Position numbers and translations under genes: made by a program
Notes under the pieces: generated by a model
The model's input: only the letters and a program-made list of their open reading frames with translations
The model's database searches: none
Told to the model about the DNA's origin: nothing
Source of the DNA: Lichenostomus cassidix
Lineage: Eukaryota > Chordata > Aves > Passeriformes > Meliphagidae
Assembly (NCBI GenBank): GCA_008360975.2
Contig: CM039187.1
Location: 19,435,495 to 19,499,494 of the forward strand
Direction of reading: 5' to 3'
DNA: 64,000 bases
Shown: positions 1 to 18,000 of the stretch, in pieces
Layout of the letters: each line of letters opens with the position of its first letter
Position numbering within the stretch: position 1 is the stretch's first letter

Positions 1-818
1 GAATCTTGAAGAACTGGAAGTTGCTTGCACATTCTAAATGTAGGTTTGTAGGCATGTGTAGTCATGTTTCCTGTTTGGTGAGTGACAACAGAGCCTGCTG
101 TACTCTACAGTGAGCTGTTGAAGTTTATCAGTGTACAGTCAGTGCATAAGAAGCAGATTCCCTGTTTAGGGACATGAGGGCAAATTAGCTAGTAGAAAAT
201 GGAGACTCTTTGACAGCTGACATCACCCTCAGGAGTAAGTATTTGCTCAGGAAAATGTAGTCATAATTACCAAGGTGGCTGCAGTATGGTTCAGACCTTA
301 GAAGTTTCTATATCCCTGCCCTTAGCCCATGGCAAGGATTAGATCTATCAAGCTCTCTTGAAGAGGGGTCTAAGGCAGCAGAATGAAAACTTGTTCCGTG
401 AACTTTTACTTGGCTGATGTGTTGTAACTTGTTCAGTAGTGCCTCTTTGTGTCCAGTAGGTGGAAACCCTGTGCCTTAAGGACAAGCTGGGAAAGAAACA
501 GCAGCACTATTCCATGAGGAAAAATTAACAACATGAGGGTTTTTCCTTCAGGAAATGGGATGAAAATGAATTAGTTTTTAAAAAAAAATTATTTGGGCAT
601 ATGAAGTGGTGGGGTTCAGCCTAGTTTCATAATGGTTTAAGTGATTCAAAGTTGTTTGCTAAATGTAATATTACTTCCAACATTATGGCTTTTAGTCAAG
701 AAAATGGTGCACACTTGTTTCAGTGAGATTTCAGATAGCTTTTGTTGATGATTCTGAGTTGGGGAAATCATTGATCCCTTTTCTTCCTAATATATGATCC
801 CCTCTTCCCTGTTCCAAG
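1..818 (+). other. HELLS: HELLS intron (partial)
   Basis: This is the intron upstream of the first HELLS exon in the window. It is AT-rich, with no open frame that resembles HELLS and no repeat that I recognise. The acceptor is TTCCAAG at 812-818. Confidence 0.8.
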
Positions 819-7110
<6,292 letters not shown>

Positions 7111-7449
7111 TATGGATTTTGGCTTCCTAAAGAAGTGAAGCTGATTTTTTTTGTCCATTAATTCACACTTTCCTACTCATTTAGCACATTAGCCAGTGTC
7201 ATACATTTAAAGAAAACCAAACTAACCGCCCCAAAAAGCAAACCTTACACAACAACAGAAAAACACCCACACACAAACCAAAGAAAAAACCCAGAAACAA
7301 AAAAAGCACTGAGCCTAAAGTAGCCTACACCTTTCTGGTGTAGACATTCTTTCTCTGTTGCCTGCTGGTCAGCCTGTGCAGCTGAGCTGCCCATCTGAAG
7401 CAGGTGGAGGGAGCTACGAAGCTGCTCCACAGTCTGGAGCAGAGGTCTT

Positions 7450-7821
7450 AGAAGTGACTGAGGCAGCTGAGGGTGTTTAGCCTGGAGAAGGGAGACCTCA
7501 TCACTCTACAGCTACTTGAAAGGAGGTTGTAATGAGGTGTTGGTTGCTTCTCCCAAGCAACAAACAGTAGGACAGGAGGAAACAGCCTCAAGTTGCACTA
7601 GGAAAGGTTGAGATTGCATATTAGGAGATTTCTTCACCAAAAAAGTCAAACACTAGAACAGGCTGCCCAGGGCAGTGATGGAGTCACCATCCTGGAGGTA
7701 TTTAAAAGATGTGGATGTGGCACTTGAGGACATGATTTAGTGGTGGATTCAGCAGTGCCATGGTCAGGGTTGGACTCAGTCTCAAGTCTTTCCCAGTGTA
7801 AATGATTTTATGATTTGAGGT
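7450..7821 (+). mobile_element. CR1 non-LTR retrotransposon, 3' end fragment
   Basis: The stretch from TTTAGCCTGGAGAAGGGAGA through AACAGGCTGCCCAGGGCAGT and CCTGGAGGTATTTAAAAGA to AATGATTTTATGATT follows the classic avian CR1 3' region, including the terminal ATTCTATGATT-like repeat. It is 5' truncated as usual for LINEs and carries no intact reverse transcriptase. It is inserted a few hundred bases past the HELLS 3' end. Confidence 0.95.
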
Positions 7822-7899
7822 TGAAAACCATTGCTGATAGCTAACTTCTATAGGTTAAATATACAGGTATTATCCTTTACCTCTTTATTACCCCACTGT

Positions 7900-8075
7900 G
7901 GGCTCCAGTGGTCCCTTCCCAGAAAGTACTGCTTGGCATTCACACACCCACAGAAACATTCTCCACTTTCACCCTTCCTTTAACTACCCTTATTGCCCAT
8001 CTCTGGACACATTACAACACCTCAGTGTCCTCTTTGTAGCAAGGGGCCCAGAACTGGACACAGCAGTGGATGAAT
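7900..8075. repeat. Probable avian interspersed repeat fragment (CR1-related)
   Basis: The segment contains ATCTCTGGACACATTACAAC, CACCTCAGTGTCCTCTTTGT and GGGGCCCAGAACTGGACACA in order. I recognise this as a high-copy avian repeat motif, probably from a CR1-type element in antisense, but cannot name the subfamily. Confidence 0.6.
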
Positions 8076-8591
8076 CAGTCAGCTTTTAAACTTTCAGCTC
8101 TGGTTTGGGAAAATGTCATTTAAGTGTCATTTAAAAGCTGCAGTCATGGAATTGCAGCTGGGGCTGTCACAGTTGCAGTTGTACTAGTTAACATGGCATA
8201 GATAACATGGAAAAAAATGCCCTCTACCTAATCAGACTTCAGAAATCAGTTTTCATTCACTTTATCATCATTATGACTGTCTGTAGAGAGTAATCTGTTG
8301 GCCTGATATAAAGGTATTTTATAGTAGCAAGAGATATTTATACTTTCCTCTGAGGGAACAGCTAAATTTATTAATGAGTAGGCTGGCTTTGACCTTTGCC
8401 TGGTGGAAAGCCCTGTTTTATTGGTAACTGTTGAAGACAAAAGTTTCTCATTTTTCTGTCCAGTTACTTATTAGCCTGAGTGATACAAAGTCCAGCGTGT
8501 GCTGTCTCCACGTTACATTCACACCCTATGCTAGTCTCCATCCATCCTTTAACTCTAGAAAGATCTACTGCAAGATTTAAGAATAAATTAT

Positions 8592-9074
8592 TGTGCTGGT
8601 TTTGGCTGGGGTAGAATTAGTTTTCTTCACGGTGGCTGGTATGGGGCTGTGTTTTGGATTTGTGCTGAGTACAGGGTTCATAATAGAGATGTTTTTGTTA
8701 TTGCTGAGCAGGGCTTACATAGAGCCAAGGCTTTTTCTGCTTTCCCTACTGCCACGCTGGTCAGGAGTCTGGGAGTGAGTGGATGTTGGGAGGGGAAACA
8801 GCCAGGACAGCTGACTCCAACTGACCAAAGGGATATTCCAGACTACATGCCATCATGCTCACTATATAAAGAGGGGGAAGAAGGGGGAAGTGGAGATGTT
8901 GGGAGTGATGCTGTTTGTCTTCCCAAGTAGCCCTTATGCATGATGGGGCTGTGCTGTCCTGGAGATGGCTGAACACCTGCCTGCCCATGGGAAGCAGTGA
9001 ATTAATTCCTTCTTTTGCTTTGCTTATGTGCGTGGCTTTTGCTTTCCCTAATAAACTGTCTTTATCTCAACCCA
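8592..9074 (+). mobile_element. Endogenous retrovirus-type LTR, 3' truncated
   Basis: The element begins TGTGCTGGTTTTGGCTGGGG and keeps a TATATAAA box at 8863-8870 and an AATAAA at 9050-9055. Homology to the complete inverted copy (45213-45803) runs for 483 bp and stops after CTTTATCTCAACCCA, so about 108 bp of the 3' end are missing. No internal retroviral gene and no target duplication are found. The short open frames within it have no viral protein character. Confidence 0.9.
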
Positions 9075-11714
9075 ATCTTGTTAAAGATTTAATAGTTAAG
9101 TGACAGCTGCTCCCACACAGGGTACGTAACTTGAAGACTGATCTACCCTGCTTAACCTGCCTATTGCAATATGGTGCAAAATAAAAGAGTTTCTTCCCCA
9201 GAGCCAGCACAAGTAGGATTTAATAATAACTGCTGCTTTCTTAAAAAGCCACGAGGAAGGGGATGTGTGGCAGTGGCAGGGAGGGATCGCAAATGGAAAC
9301 TGAAGAAATCAGTGTTAATGACAGATTGTGCTGTGCTGCCTACCTTTGTGAGACAGTCCCTTTGGCTGCTCACCCACTCAAACTGCCCAACATGCTTCCT
9401 ATAGGAGCATTTTACATGTTTCTTACATTATCGTTAACTGCTAAAGCAGGCAGCTCAGTGTGGTTGCAAGGCATGAGTAACCCTATTCAACCTGTTTTGT
9501 TATTGTTGACAGACTGCAGATGCCAACTGTTAAACTCCCGAGGAATCTGGAAAGTCAGACTACAGTGAACACTGCAATTGTTTTGCCCGGTGTCATAAAA
9601 AATGAATTCGTTCTTTTTCTCAGCCAGCTAGAGCAGAGCGCGATCAAAGTCCTCAAGTAACGAATGTGAACTGCCTCAGCTAACCTGTTCCCACAGTAAT
9701 AAATTGGATCAGCTCTGGTATCTATGTCAGAAACCTACACTTCCAGACTACTCCACACCTTTTGTAGTCCCCGACTCCTGCGTCAAGCCCCACGCAATCA
9801 GTTTTCCCAGCTGTGCTGCCAGCCTGGCTGCAGGAGCTCTGGCTGGCAGCAGAGCCCATGGCCCTGCACAAAGCAGGGCTTGTTGCCCGTTTACAGCGTA
9901 GTGCTGGGTGGGAGGGTGGGGAAATGCAAGGCATGGGCCAGGCTCTAATGCTCTCACCCTCAACACAAGAGCAAAATGGTGAGGTTTTCTGGGAACGAGT
10001 GCTGTTTTGCTGACAGACATTTGTGTACAAAAAATGTAATGACTGCAGGCACTGGAGGGCTCAGCCCTGGCTCCAGGGCTGGGACACACTGCTCCAGATG
10101 GCCTTGGCAGCGAGAATTTTCCTGAGGGAGTCCTGAGCCCCCAGCCTGCTGAGAAAGCACCTGGTGAAGAGCAGCCACAGTCCCACAGTGGGGCAGGAGG
10201 CTTGGTCCACAATACAGCCACAGCAGTTTGTGCCTACAGGGTCACTCCTTCACCCCTGCAGGTCTGTACTTCCACCACTGCACTGGCCTATTACCAGGCC
10301 TGCCTGCCAGCACTGTAGCACGGAGAGCCTTTTTTAGGGAAGTGTGCTGTGGGGAGGAGAGAATTAACCCCCATTAGCAGCAGTGAGAAGAGATGTCATC
10401 CCAGCAGGCCAAGAAAACCTCCAATCTCACCTTGAAGCTGCTCATGTTACTCTCTGGGGTTTGTGTAGGTGTGTGTGGACATGTGCCAGCAGCACAGAGA
10501 AGCCAGACTTTGCCCAGGGATGAGCTAAAGTTTGCTGGATGAGCTATGGCAGCCTTGCTTGCTTGCCTCTGCCCATAGAAGGAGCCTCAGGGGATGAACT
10601 AAATTTAGCTGGGTTGGTGAATTAGTCCCCTCCCCAACCTGCCCAAAAGTTGCAGAGTTTATCTGAACAGCGGGAGACTTACAGCTTTGGTGACAGGTCG
10701 GCTTTACCTCAGATAAGGATTGGGTTTGGGGTTGTGGTTTGAGCTTGGGTGCTTTGATTTGTTTTTTGTTGGTTTTTTTTTTACAAGGCAGCTGTGCTGT
10801 GGTGTGACTCATTGTGAAGGAGAGGAAACGCAGGGTGCAGCGGTACAGCTCGGCTGAACACAGACAGGGCTTTCCAGGACAGGGACATGACCCTGGCTGT
10901 AGCTGTTGCAGATGCACTCACTAACTCCAGAGGCCATGTGCTGGCCAGAGAGGGCCTGTGTGCAGCTACAAACCCACCCTGCCACTTTCAACCACTGGCA
11001 ATTGATTTTAAAGGAAAGATGACACATCTTAGAAAACGTTTATTTTTACACCATTAAGAACAGCCAGCATCTCATTTAGAGATGTGAGAGAAATAACCAC
11101 TGCAGGCCTCCACTGTGCTCTACATGGGTGGAAGTTCTGCTGCTCAGGCACCATCAGCCCCTTGTCCACAGCACAAGGGGCATGTGGCCCCCTCCCCACA
11201 TCAGCCCCAAAAAGGCACCCTCCAGCAGCTGTGCACAGCAGCAGCACAGGGCGTGGGGTGATGCCTTGGGCAGCCACATGTGCTTCCCCCCCAGGGGGAG
11301 CCAGAACAGGAACTGTGGCCACTCAGACTTTCCCCTCTTTGCTCTACGATTCCCTGGTTTCCAGCAAGCATCAAGTGATCATTTTTCTCATAGAGCTCAG
11401 TTTGTGACTGTGGGGAACAAAGGGGGACCTGGGTAATGCAGCAGCAGGAAATACTGACATGCCCAGTCCCACCACCGTGAAGCAGTGCTGGACACTAGAG
11501 GCAGCTCTTGGCTGCCTTGCACTGGGGACACCTGCCCCTTGCTGGGTGCCACCAGGCAGCTGCTCACAGCTCAGCTGGCCACAAAACCAATCTGACTCAA
11601 CAGTGTAAATCCCACTATTCTCCAGAATAAACACAGCCATGCACTGGGCACCTCTTCTGCTGCTCAGGGAACCCCAACCCAGTGCACAGGGGAAACCACA
11701 GAAAGCAGACACTT

Positions 11715-12072
11715 CTGCCTTATGAATTCACCCCATTTATTGAAGGCAAACAGATGGCAAATAACTGGAACACAGAAAAGTTGCAATCTGACTTTGGCCT
11801 CAGATTTTCCTGTGTGATTGACAGCACAAAGGAGGAAAAAAATAATTCTGTATATTAAAAAAAAACAGCAGTGAGAGAGAAGATGAAAAGAATGTTGAAC
11901 AATTAGTGACATTTCATGTGAACAGATGGAAGATTAATAATTACAAGGAAATTCAAAGCCATGCCTAGCATTCCTTACTGCAAACAAGATTCTGCAGGGG
12001 GTAGGGATAATGCTTTCCAAGGAAAATCAGCAGAGGATAAACCATCCACGGTGGCTTTGTGAGCAGAACGGT
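11715..12072 (-). other. PDLIM1: PDLIM1 3' UTR
   Basis: The UTR lies between the TAA at 12073-12075 and an AATAAA hexamer (plus-strand TTTATT at 11736-11741). The resulting length of about 350 bases resembles the short 3' UTR of mammalian PDLIM1. The end point is inferred. Confidence 0.7.
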
Positions 12073-15000
12073 TTATTTTGGGAAGACGGTGACCACCTCA
12101 TAGCCCTCTGGAGGAATCACCCGTTCCCGCGCATGTTTCTCGCAGTAGATTTGGTCTTCCACAAAGAAGTGTCCTTTCTGCTTGAGATTGGTGCCACAGT
12201 CGCTGCACACGTAGCACTCGGGGTGACGCTGTTTGTCCCGGATCTTCACAAACATCCCTCTGGGGAAGGAACCAGCACACCTCAGTGCCCAGCACTGCCT
12301 GCCTCCTCCCCAGCCACCTCCCACTCAGCCCAAGACCCACACCAGTCCTGAGGGTGAACAATTTTCTTCTGCTCCTGACAAGTCAAAGTACAGGCCCTAC
12401 CTCTGGTCAGGCAGATGTTAACAGCCCTTTTACAAGCCCAACATGTGCTGGCATGGCAACTCTCCTCTAGAAAGTGTTTCCCAGCATTGACCTGCCTGAG
12501 TTTCACAGGGACAGTCGTGTCACCTGTGGTGGCAAGAACTGCTGTGATGGTATCTTTAGCTGATGGCTGGAGACGGCACAACAGCACAAATGACCAGGAT
12601 CAAATGGCAGGCAGTAGCTTGACCATCTAGGGGAGCAAAATCCAGGTACAAACCAACTGGATGGCAAAACAAACGCGGAACTGTAGGGATGAAGGCTGCG
12701 CAGCCAGCAGTGCCCTTTTGCTAGTGACTGACATGCCGGGTACATGGCATGAAGCCCAGAGACCAGATCCTGGCTTTCATCTCACACTGCTGCTTGGGAG
12801 CTGCAGTGAACAGATCCAGCCAAATGCAGGCCAACTCTTACTGAAAGACTTCAGAGCTTAACCCAACAGATGACTAGGAAAACTATAAAAATGACACAGC
12901 AATTTGTTAACTATCATCACTCCCAACACAACAATTTTCCAGTATTATTTTGTTCAAGCAGCCATCTATATTTTCTGTAATTCATTAGTTTTGAGTGCTA
13001 TTCATGGCCTTGTGCTTTCTCGCCAGACCCACCCAGCTGGTAGAATAATTACAGGGTTTGTCTCTGATTCATATTTTACAGTGTATGAATTGCCTCTGTA
13101 ATGACTCTGCTGGTCCAGATGCTCCTGGCATGCCAGGACCATGCAATCACAGTGTAGTGCATCTCAGCAACAATCTAATAGCCTGTAGCAGGCAGCATCT
13201 GAGAAACCAGAATTCTTCCATGACAATGCAGGTGGGCTACCAGCACTTGACTGCTGTGTAGTCAACTGTTAAGGGGGCTGCAGGGAAGAATCTGAGACTG
13301 AAAAACTGAACAACTTGAAGACATGAGTTGGGTCCCTCATGCTGTCACACTTCTGGTACAGTAGCTCTGTATCAAACCCAAACCCCAGCTCTGCTGGAGT
13401 TGCATTTTACCCACATAAGGACAAAAAATATGTCTGCATAGACACAGTGAAGGGATGAGGTCCTACAGGAGAGTGGGGAGCAGAACGTAGCTCTGCAGTC
13501 CCTACCGCCTCTGACCACCAAGGCAAGTCTCCATGCCACATCTGGGAGCACTGAGACAGGAAATGCTTTAAATACATGGGCCCTGAATGGAAGGGGCATT
13601 TTTTTTCCAAATGCTGTGAATAGATTTCAGGTAAGCAGCAAAACACTGCAGCAACAACTGCCTCAAGGTTTGTCTCACAGGGACTTGCTTTGGTTTCCAC
13701 TGGGAACTGTGAAGTTGGTGATATTAAAGCTGGTGAGAATAAATGTGCCTTGAGCCTCCTGGATGCACTGGATGTGGGTAAGCAAAGTGGTTTGGGTGCA
13801 ATACCTCAGCCCCTGGCACAGGCATGGGCTGCTCACCTGCAACCCCAGGGACAGGCTTACTTACACAATGCCAGATCCACACTTGTCACACATGGGCAGC
13901 TTCTGGGCATTCCCAATCGATGAGGCCACCTTTGTGGTGGGGGCTTTGACGCTCCTAAATCCAGATGGTTTGGTAGGGTCTCCTGGGGGGTGGAAGGAAA
14001 GTGCTTCAGAGCATGTGAGATGCGTGGCTCAAGGCTGTTCCTCCCAAGCAGATGCTCTGCTGGGGGGATGGTATTCTTTAACCCCAGGGATTCATGCATG
14101 GGAAGTGGGCAGGGATTTAGGGATGTGTGGGGAGGAAGGAGAGGAGGGATACAGCTGAACCTGGCCCTGGAAACGTGAGGGCCTGAGACTGTGGGCAGTC
14201 AGATGAAAGTACCTTCTCATCTTGAAAGCCCATCAGACTTCAGCTGATGTGTCTCACATGCACAGATGCACAAAGCAAAGCAAAGCCCCAGCCCTGGCAG
14301 CACTGGAGTCTGCCTGACACACATTCAGGGTCAAGCTGTTCCTAGATTTGAGCTCAGAAAGACAAGATAGGTGTCCTTGCAGGCTAGACAGGACTGCCGA
14401 AGTGCTTTTCCTGTCTGCTGTGTACTTTACAGTGGAGCTGGTTCCCCCAAGACTCCTGGATTTGGTTAACAAACTCCTTCTTGCAGAGCCCTAAGACACT
14501 GGTGATAACTTTGCACTCCCCTGCTGTTGCAGAGCATGCTCCAGGTATCTCCCTATTGCAACTACTCTGGGGCAGGGAATTCCTGCAGGGCCTTTGCAGG
14601 AGACATGTGCTGACCTGGATGCCTAAACCAGCAGTGGATCCTAGATGTGGGATACGAGGGAAGCCTTTAAATATCTGCAGGGAAAAAGGAGCCTCTTATA
14701 AAATGACACCAATGACTGGAATAATCTTATCTATATATGACTTTTCCAAGGGATTTCACACCAGTTAATAAGGAAAGAGGCTGCTGAAACTCCCACAATA
14801 TTTCACCAGAAACACCTTGGACTGGGAGGGACACTGATGAAACCCTTCTGATCAGTGTCAAACCAAGAACACATGTACAATGGGGATTCCTGATGCAAGG
14901 GGCAAAAGAACCATCCAAAGACACACCCAGGTGACCAGCAAGGGCAGGGACTCACCACAGCCCAGGGTGGCATCACTGATAGAAGAGCTGAAGGAAAAAG

Positions 15001-18000
15001 GGGGTACTTGCCTACCTCAGCTGTGGGACAGGTGATGCTGCGCTGGTTTGCCTTAGGGGCAACCTTCAGCTCAGAGGTTTGCACCCACCTCCATGCAGAT
15101 GTTGGTCCAGAGGTGTAAATTTCTCCTAACCCTCCAAACACAGCAAGAAGCACCTGCCCTCCAAGAGGTGTGACAAGAAGGAAGCAGCAGCTTCCTTTAT
15201 TTTCAGACTCTTCCCTATCACTTCTGTTCACTCCCTCTGCTTCAACCATCACTTTTGCTCTTATCAGCAACACTGACAGCATGTTTTTAAATCTCTCTAA
15301 AGGAATCAGCTTACTCAAACACCCAAAGGAAACATGACATGTTCCACGCAATGGAACACTTTCCACTTTTGAGTACAAGGTCGGAGCTTAAAAGACCATC
15401 CGTGGTGTTTCCGAACACCCATGCTCAGCCTGTGCCTGGCCCAGGCTCTCAGCTTGTGTAAGCACAGCATGTAGAGTCAGTGATGCCCCAAGGGCCCTGT
15501 CCCGGCTGAGGCAATGGCTCACAGCTGCCATTCACAAGCCATTGCCTGGAGCCAGGCTGGGAGCAGCTGCCATCCAACAGTGCCGTTTATCACAGGAACC
15601 ATCTGACTCGCAGCAGTGTGTGTTTGATGCTGGCCGAAGGCAGGCTGGGCCATGGGGCATTATCGGCTCACGGTGGAATAATGCCAGAGCCTATCCCGGC
15701 CCTGATCGGGCAGGCAAACCTTGTGCCAGAGAATCCCAACAATGCTGCAAATCTTCAAAGAAAGAAAACAGAGAGGCTTTTGCTTCTTATCTTCTCCACC
15801 ACTACTAAGCACAGGGGAGGACCTTGGCTTCATGAGAAGTCCTGGCTACTCCTTCCACGCAGGAGCTGAACCCTGAGGGCAAGCTGCAAACACTCAATAT
15901 TTAAAAGATGCTTTCAGGCAGGTATTTTAACAGCATATTAAAGACTCTATGATCCTGGTTTCTTTCTTCCTATTGTTTCTTTATTTCCTTCATTTTGCTG
16001 TTTCCGTACAGATCCCTCAGACCTACCAGCACTTGGCTGATCTGTTTCTCTTTGTGGTGAATATCTCAGCACCAGGCTTTTGTTGGATTAAACTGAACGT
16101 ACCTCTGCCAAGCTAATAACACAAAAGACAGAGTCTCAGCTGGCCTAAGGACAAAAAAAGGTCATTCTTGGAATTCTTTTCCCATTCATTTGTTTATTTT
16201 ATTTAAGGGGAGAAGAGAGCATGGTTTAGCCCACAAATAAGTTAATTGGCTTTTTTATCTTAAACTCTATAGCTGTGAAATGCACGTATCTAGACGTCAG
16301 AACAAGAATGCCAAGAAGAGTGAATTTTCAGAGGTTAAAAGCTATGAACCGCTTGCTGTAACTCAGTTTCTGTATTTTTATATTCAGCTGCAGAAGTGGA
16401 TACCTTTTCTTGTGTAGGGGGATGGAGTTCAGAAGCACTAGGACTCACTGAAAAGCACTGTCTTGTGATACCAGCCAAAGTTTTCAATCTAAGATGGTCT
16501 TTAATCAGTGAATATTATCTTAAAGGGGGCAAAACTCTGGATACTATAGGAGTTTCTGTGACGTTTAAAATTCCTTCTTGATAACTAAATATTGCAAGTG
16601 TTTATTTCTGGAGCACTCAATCATCAAGCAATTATATGAGCCCTTAGACACTGGAACTAATCAGAGAGAGAATATTAAGAAGTCAAATTTGTGACAGGGT
16701 CTGTAGGTTTTTGTAGAAACCACATACACATGCTACCTTGAACAATCAAGAGCTAAAAGAAAAACAAAGTTTTAAATGTTACTCAGCCCAAAGAATGGCA
16801 GAGGGGAAGAGCACACTCAGATCAGGTGTGCAGTAAGTACTCACCTTTCTCTTCTGATTCCAAGATCTCCTGCAACACGAGGAATGAAGCAGACTGTCTG
16901 GGTGGCTCATTTGACTCTTGATTCTCCTGCAGCATCTTGTAAACCTCAGATTGTTTGTCTATGGCAATGTTGCCTGGGGTCTGGTTATGCTGATCTAAAC
17001 TGAGGAAGGAACAGAGAACACTTTTGTTAAACAGATGAAAACTAAAGCCAATCCCTCCAGCAAAACTTTTCCAATGCATCGTGTGATTGAAGAATGAACG
17101 TGCAAAGCACACACACGACAGGAGGTCACAAACACAGAGGTGCTGGATGCACTCTGGGTGGGATTGGCACGCTGGGCTGTCTGTGTATGATGCGGTCAGC
17201 AGCTTCTCACCAACTGCTCCCAGCAAGTCCCCCAAGGGTTCTCCCTGCTTCACCATTGCCATATACTCCAGCAACTAAAACTTTCTGCCCAGGAAATCAC
17301 TGCCCTGTTAATAGGAAAATAAAGAATTCATGTGGTGGGATAGGAATCCCATGTGGTAGCTGTGCCATCCACACATGCATAAACTACCTGACACTGCTGC
17401 CTTACACCACTGTGAATCTCAAACTAAGTAAAGTTTACTCCATTAAAAAGAAATCTTTGCAAGTAACCTATGCATTGGTTGTAAATGTCACCTTCACAAA
17501 GTAACAGCTGTAGAATCTAACTAGAAGATTCTCTGACTGGCAGTAATTTAGTCTGGTTTTCAAGTGAGTGTTACTACTTCCATTTTATAGGGGGAGGCTC
17601 TGGGCCAGAGGCCATTTACAGTATTCAACTAAGGTTAATGAGCAGGTCAAGGGCAGAGATTTCTGCCTGCCAAAGCTAAGTCCTCAGTGCAGCTGTCCCG
17701 AGGTGCTGCTGCCAGTCCTCATGTTGTGAGGGACTTGCACCCTGGGCTTAGAGCCCAAGGTGCTTCAGGGGCAGCTTTTCACAGTGGAGGGTGGCAGAAA
17801 GGGTGGTCATTGTGCTACTGGAAAGGTCTTTGGGGATAAAAAGGAGTCTGGAGGTAGTACCTAGGATGTCCTCCACATTCAGTGGGTAGCGGGTAAGTTA
17901 GAATATCCCTTGGGAAAAGCTTTCCAACAGACAGACACTGAAATACTAGAGGAGACTCTCGTGGACAGGTGAGCAACTTCTGAACTAAAGGAATTAAAAA

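Larger units (their letters stand above)
7111..11714. other. HELLS-PDLIM1 convergent intergenic interval
   Basis: No gene is seen here. The interval holds an A/C-rich stretch (about 7,205-7,310), a CR1 LINE 3' end (7450-7821), a probable further repeat fragment (about 7,900-8,075) and a truncated LTR (8592-9074). The remaining 2.6 kb is GC-richer sequence without recognisable content. The open frames of 100-190 codons at 9,700-11,400 lack family resemblance and overlap on both strands. Confidence 0.8.

Noticed and set aside
9748..11436. Several 100-160-codon open frames on both strands between HELLS and PDLIM1
   Set aside because: They overlap one another in GC-richer DNA, have no domains and no splice or promoter context; a CYP2C remnant was looked for by its heme-binding FxxGxxxCxG motif and not seen.
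14803..15378. 191-codon open frame on the minus strand in PDLIM1 intron 5
   Set aside because: No family resemblance, and exon 5 joins exon 6 directly in phase with the expected PDLIM1 sequence.
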